Of a DNA stretch of 8,466 nt, positions 5,375-8,466 are shown one piece after another (the first letter of the stretch is position 1; each line of letters starts with the position of its first letter). The DNA comes from Chloroflexota bacterium (lineage in GTDB: Bacteria > Chloroflexota > Anaerolineae > UBA4142), in the NCBI GenBank assembly GCA_023380675.1, contig JAMCRS010000216.1:1-8466 (forward strand). The letters run 5' to 3'. The position numbers were made by a program, and so were the translations under genes. The notes beneath the pieces were generated by a model. That model made no database searches and was not told the origin of the DNA. It worked only from the letters and a program-made list of their open reading frames with translations.

Positions 5375-6403
5375 CTAGTTCTTTTTCAATGTGCGAACGT
5401 AGTTGATCACGTCCCACCGTTCTGTAGCGCTGAGATTTTCGGCCAGGCTCGGCATGGGACCCAGCCCGTTCGTAATGACCAGATAGAGTTGCGAGTCTGA
5501 AAGCTCCTGTACTGGACCGCTGGTCAGGTCTTTTGGCTTGGGTGAGAAATAGCCGTTGAGCGGACCGTTGCCGACCGCCGTCTGCCCGTGACACAACGCA
5601 CAGTGAATATCGAACAACGTCTTGCCGCGCTGCACGGACGCTGCAGTCGCCGTGGCCGGCGCCGTGGCCGGCTGTCCGTCGATCAGCACCGGTCCCTGAA
5701 CCGGCACGGCGGCCGCGGGCGCGGTGAGGCGCGGCCCCATCTGCGACGCGATCGAGTACTGGTCGGCCATTTGAGTCGGGAAGGAAATGTCGACGATGCC
5801 GTAGGCGAGCAGGGTAACGACGATCGCCCCGATCACCACGGCTCCGGCGATGACTGCCCAGAATGCACGATGTCTGAGGTCTGGCGGGGTTGTGGCGTCC
5901 GCGCGGCGAAGGTGGTGCGCGCCGTTCGAGCGCAACACATTTTCGACTTCATCGACCAGCGAATCGTCCACCTCGGCCAGGACTCCGATGTGACCCTCGG
6001 TGATCCGCGGGTCGTACAACTGTGATTTGGTGATCGGGAACCGGTTCGAAAGGAGCAGGCCGAAGAACGCCGCCCACATGGTTCCCAGCATGGTTACTTC
6101 GAACAGGACGATGAGCGTCGGCGGAATCGGGACGATGGGCTGGCCGCCCTGTTCGATCGGGTAGAGCATAAAGACCCCGACGCTGAGAAAGAGGCCCGTC
6201 AAGAGTCCCAGCACGGCGCCGATGCCGGAGAAGACGCCCACCTTGCCCTTGGGACGGGGCCGTCCCAGAATCTCGGAGCGGTACGGGATGCTCGACATGA
6301 CCGTGACCCGGTCGTCGTCGACGCCGAGCGCACGCAATTGCTCGATCGTGTTGGCGGTCGGGTTGGCTTCGTGAAACAGGCCCAGGACAAGTTGCTTTGC
6401 CAC
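5375..6403 (-). CDS. actD: Alternative Complex III ActD-ActE fusion (DUF3341 domain plus cytochrome c)
   Basis: A 342-residue membrane protein joining two ACIII subunits that are normally separate. Residues 1 to about 168 are the DUF3341 (ActD) domain: an N-terminal start (LVLGLFHEANPTANTIEQLRA), two membrane helices at about 55-80 and 97-118 separated by a short PIEQGGQPI segment, and a soluble DPRITEGHIGVLAEVDD region. A third membrane helix at about 181-203 then leads to an exported cytochrome c domain like ActE, with MADQY (212-216), haem motif CALCH (268-272) and probable axial Met317 (GPMPSL). In ACIII, ActD is a membrane subunit of poorly known role and ActE passes electrons at the outer face. 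The start is GTG (6401-6403); AGGAG (6410-6414) overlaps the actC stop and is 6 bases away. Only 9 bp separate it from actC. No frameshift is needed: it is one continuous frame, and the three helices place the haem domain outside as expected. Confidence 0.92.
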   Translation of the reverse strand: MAKQLVLGLFHEANPTANTIEQLRALGVDDDRVTVMSSIPYRSEILGRPRPKGKVGVFSGIGAVLGLLTGLFLSVGVFMLYPIEQGGQPIVPIPPTLIVLFEVTMLGTMWAAFFGLLLSNRFPITKSQLYDPRITEGHIGVLAEVDDSLVDEVENVLRSNGAHHLRRADATTPPDLRHRAFWAVIAGAVVIGAIVVTLLAYGIVDISFPTQMADQYSIASQMGPRLTAPAAAVPVQGPVLIDGQPATAPATATAASVQRGKTLFDIHCALCHGQTAVGNGPLNGYFSPKPKDLTSGPVQELSDSQLYLVITNGLGPMPSLAENLSATERWDVINYVRTLKKN

Positions 6404-6409
6404 GCGGCG

Positions 6410-6414
6410 CTCCT
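6410..6414 (-). promoter_or_regulatory. Ribosome binding site for the GTG start of actD-actE
   Basis: AGGAG overlaps the TAG stop of actC (6413-6415) and lies 6 bases before GTG. This supports the non-ATG start and suggests translational coupling to actC; the next in-frame ATG would delete the first 35 residues of the DUF3341 domain. Confidence 0.8.
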
Positions 6415-7879
6415 AGTCCGGCTCCGAACGTGTGGGGACCAGCGCGCGACCGATCCGTTTCAAGCCCTGCGAAACCTGTCCTTCGTACACCTCCCACACC
6501 GGGATCAGCGGAAAGAGACGCGAGACCGCGAAAAAGCCGAAGAAGATGAGCGCAAAAGCCCCGATCGTGATCAGCGTCTCGGGCAAGTGCAGCACGTAAT
6601 AGCCCCAGGAGAACGGAAGCCAGTTCTGACCGAGCGCGACCGGGATGATCAAGTAGCGCTCGATGTACATGCCGATGTTTACAAAGATCGATACGATGAC
6701 GACCGCGAGAACTGAGCTGCGCACGCGCTTGAAGAACAGTGTCGCTGGCAGAACGACGTTAGAAAAGAGCATCAGATAGAACAGGGGCGCCATCGCTCCG
6801 CCGGTGAGGATCGCCAGAATCGTCTTTTCCACGGGGTCCTGGCCGTACCAGGGAACGATGACGTCGTTAAAGTAGAAATAGTCCCATGCCAGCGACAGGA
6901 GCAGCAGGAACTTGGCCATGCCGTCAAAATGCTCCGGCCGCAAAAAGTACTCGAGGTGCATGGCCTTGCGGACCAGCGCGAGCGCAATGATCACCGCGCC
7001 GACGCCGGAGAAGAGCGCGCCGACCACGAAATAAGGCCCAAAGATCGTGCTGTGCCACGCCGGCTGGAGCGCCATGGCAAAGTCCCATGAGACGATCGTG
7101 TGAACGGAGAACATGACCGGGATGATGGCGTAGCTGAAGATGTTCAACGCCAACTCGTGATTCGCCCATTCCTTTTCCGTGCCGCGCCAGCCGAGCGCCA
7201 GCATCTCGTAGAAGGTGTGACGCCAGCCCCGTGTGTGGTCGCGCGCCATGGCCAGGTCGGGGAGCATGCTGATGAATGCAAATAGTATGGAGCACGAAAG
7301 ATAGGTCATGATGGCAGTCAGGTCCCACAACAGCGGCGAATGGTAAGAAGGCCAAATCTGCCGTTCGTTCGGGTATGGCAGGAGCCAATAGAACTTCCAC
7401 GAGCGTCCGAGGTGAATGAGCGGGAACAAGCCGGCGGTCATCAGACCGAACACGGTCACCATCTCTGCCGCGCGACTGATCGGCCGCCGCCACTCGACCT
7501 TGAGCACACGCAGCGCGGCGGAGATGAAGGTCCCGGCGTGGCCGATTCCGATGAAATAGACAAAGTCGACGATGTAGATCGCCCACATGACCGGCCGGTT
7601 CAGCCCCGTAATGCCGAGCCCCCAGATCATCTGGACGACCCACGTTGCCCCCAGCATCATCAGCAGGCCGAACAGGATGACGAACATGACCCAAAAGCGC
7701 TTGGACGTCCGATACATCGGGTCGAGCACGTCTTCGTCGATGTGCAGCGGATAGCGCGGGTCGAGCAGCAAGTGCATCTCCCGCTCGTGCTCGACCTGAT
7801 GCGCGAGCTCCTCGCCCTTGGGAGCGGAGCGCCTCCAGAACGGGCGGTCCTGTCTTGCCTCCGGTTCAGCCACCGACAT
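6413..7879 (-). CDS. actC: Alternative Complex III subunit ActC (NrfD/PsrC-type quinone-binding membrane protein)
   Basis: A 488-residue polytopic protein of the NrfD/PsrC family. A polar N-terminal tail of about 60 residues is followed by about ten membrane helices (roughly 62-86, 97-125, 137-157, 184-207, 244-268, 278-303, 320-338, 354-381, 387-413 and 432-455). Family hallmarks include the second-helix region FIGIGHAGTFISAALRV (109-125), HLGRSWKFYWLLPYPN (156-171) and NDVIVPWYG (338-346), in line with ActC proteins. In ACIII this subunit carries the quinol site and works with the iron-sulfur subunit ActB. The length matches ActC rather than the shorter NrfD or PsrC. The ATG at 7879 overlaps the end of actB by 14 bases; an AGGCGGG-like Shine-Dalgarno lies about 7 bases upstream. 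The tight overlap with actB and 9-bp gap to actD-actE mark a single operon. Confidence 0.95.
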   Translation of the reverse strand: MSVAEPEARQDRPFWRRSAPKGEELAHQVEHEREMHLLLDPRYPLHIDEDVLDPMYRTSKRFWVMFVILFGLLMMLGATWVVQMIWGLGITGLNRPVMWAIYIVDFVYFIGIGHAGTFISAALRVLKVEWRRPISRAAEMVTVFGLMTAGLFPLIHLGRSWKFYWLLPYPNERQIWPSYHSPLLWDLTAIMTYLSCSILFAFISMLPDLAMARDHTRGWRHTFYEMLALGWRGTEKEWANHELALNIFSYAIIPVMFSVHTIVSWDFAMALQPAWHSTIFGPYFVVGALFSGVGAVIIALALVRKAMHLEYFLRPEHFDGMAKFLLLLSLAWDYFYFNDVIVPWYGQDPVEKTILAILTGGAMAPLFYLMLFSNVVLPATLFFKRVRSSVLAVVIVSIFVNIGMYIERYLIIPVALGQNWLPFSWGYYVLHLPETLITIGAFALIFFGFFAVSRLFPLIPVWEVYEGQVSQGLKRIGRALVPTRSEPD

Positions 7880-8466
7880 TCGATTGCCCGCCTCTCAAGT
7901 AGTAGACTTGAGGCTCCGTTCCCAATTCGTCGAGGAGCTTGAACTTGCGCTGGTTATCCCGCACCAGGTTCGTCGCTTTGGCGTTCGGATCGTTCAGGTC
8001 GCCAAAGATCAGGGCGCTCGACGGGCAGGCCTGCACGCACGCCGGAACGACGTCGCCGTCGCTCAAGGGCCGGTTCTCGACCAGCGCGCGTTCCTCGCCG
8101 CGACGGATGCGCTGCACGCAGAAGGTGCATTTCTCCATCACGCCCGCGCTCCGCACGGTTACGTCCGGATTGAGCTGCTCCTTGAGCGTCCCGGGAAATT
8201 CCGGGTCGAAGAAATTGAAAAAGCGCACCTTGTAGGGGTCGTTGTTCTGGCAATAGCGTGTCCCCACACAGCGGTTGTAGATCTGGAGATTCAGATTCTC
8301 CCGCGTGCTGTGGTTCGTCGCGTAGACGGGGCAGACCGGCTCGCAAGGCGCGCGGTCGCACTGCTGGCACATCACGGGCAAAAAACGCGCCTTGACGTTC
8401 GGATATTCGCCGTCCCAATAGCGCTCGATGCGGATCCAATGCATGGCGCGCCCGCGGGCCGTTTCT
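7866..8466 (-). CDS. actB: Alternative Complex III iron-sulfur subunit ActB, C-terminal part (runs off window)
   Basis: The frame is open to the right edge; residues before the first Met (ETARGRAMHWIRIERYW) fit the conserved ActB region, so the Met at 8444 is internal. Visible iron-sulfur ligands, counted from that Met, are C26-x2-C29-x4-C34-x3-C38 (CQQCDRAPCEPVCP), C59 and C65 in RCVGTRYCQNNDPY, C106-x2-C109 (EKCTFC) and C136-x3-C140 (ACVQACPSSALIFGD). In typical four-cluster ferredoxin subunits of the PsrB/HybA type the second block reads NNCPY; here the third Cys is Asp69. That fits the [3Fe-4S] cluster reported for ACIII. ActB moves electrons from the quinol site toward the multihaem subunit ActA, at the outer membrane face. 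The N-terminal molybdopterin-enzyme-like half, which lacks cofactor in ACIII, would lie outside the window. It overlaps actC by 14 bases. Confidence 0.94.
   Translation of the reverse strand, partial: ETARGRAMHWIRIERYWDGEYPNVKARFLPVMCQQCDRAPCEPVCPVYATNHSTRENLNLQIYNRCVGTRYCQNNDPYKVRFFNFFDPEFPGTLKEQLNPDVTVRSAGVMEKCTFCVQRIRRGEERALVENRPLSDGDVVPACVQACPSSALIFGDLNDPNAKATNLVRDNQRKFKLLDELGTEPQVYYLRGGQSNVGG

Noticed and set aside
1..8466. CRISPR array, tRNA or rRNA genes, insertion sequence or phage genes
   Set aside because: Scanning both strands by eye showed no regularly spaced direct repeats, no tRNA-like fold with the conserved T-arm, no rRNA sequence and no transposase or integrase motifs.

Overview
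All convincing genes lie on the minus strand of this GC-rich window. The organism is most likely a member of the Chloroflexota. The evidence is an Alternative Complex III (ACIII) respiratory cluster together with lipoproteins that carry long Pro/Thr/Ala-rich linkers, a style common in that phylum. This is inference from gene content; other ACIII-bearing phyla cannot be excluded.

Right-hand block (about 4471-8466, transcribed right to left): the 3' end of actB (iron-sulfur subunit), actC (NrfD/PsrC-type quinone-site membrane subunit), a fused actD-actE gene (DUF3341 membrane domain plus a mono-haem cytochrome c), and a diheme cytochrome c lipoprotein. The genes overlap or lie a few bases apart, so this looks like one operon for a quinol:cytochrome c (or quinol:terminal oxidase) oxidoreductase. 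The second NrfD-like subunit usual in these operons (ActF) is absent from the position where it would be expected; the diheme cytochrome occupies that place.

Middle block (about 1823-4325): a two-gene sugar-uptake unit. It encodes a XylF-like sugar-binding lipoprotein and a single-domain sugar ABC ATPase, with a strong 16-bp intercistronic hairpin between them. The binding protein is unusual: between its lipid-anchored linker and its XylF domain sits a COG4315/PF03640-type domain (secreted repeat with Cys motif, WPP and Yx[FWY]xxD). No permease gene follows the ATPase in the window.

Left-hand block (1-1515): a DoxX-family four-helix membrane protein, a 470-bp gap with a TATAAT-like promoter element, and the N-terminal 140 codons of an S41 (C-terminal-processing) peptidase that runs off the left edge. 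No RNA gene, CRISPR array, insertion sequence or convincing plus-strand gene was seen.
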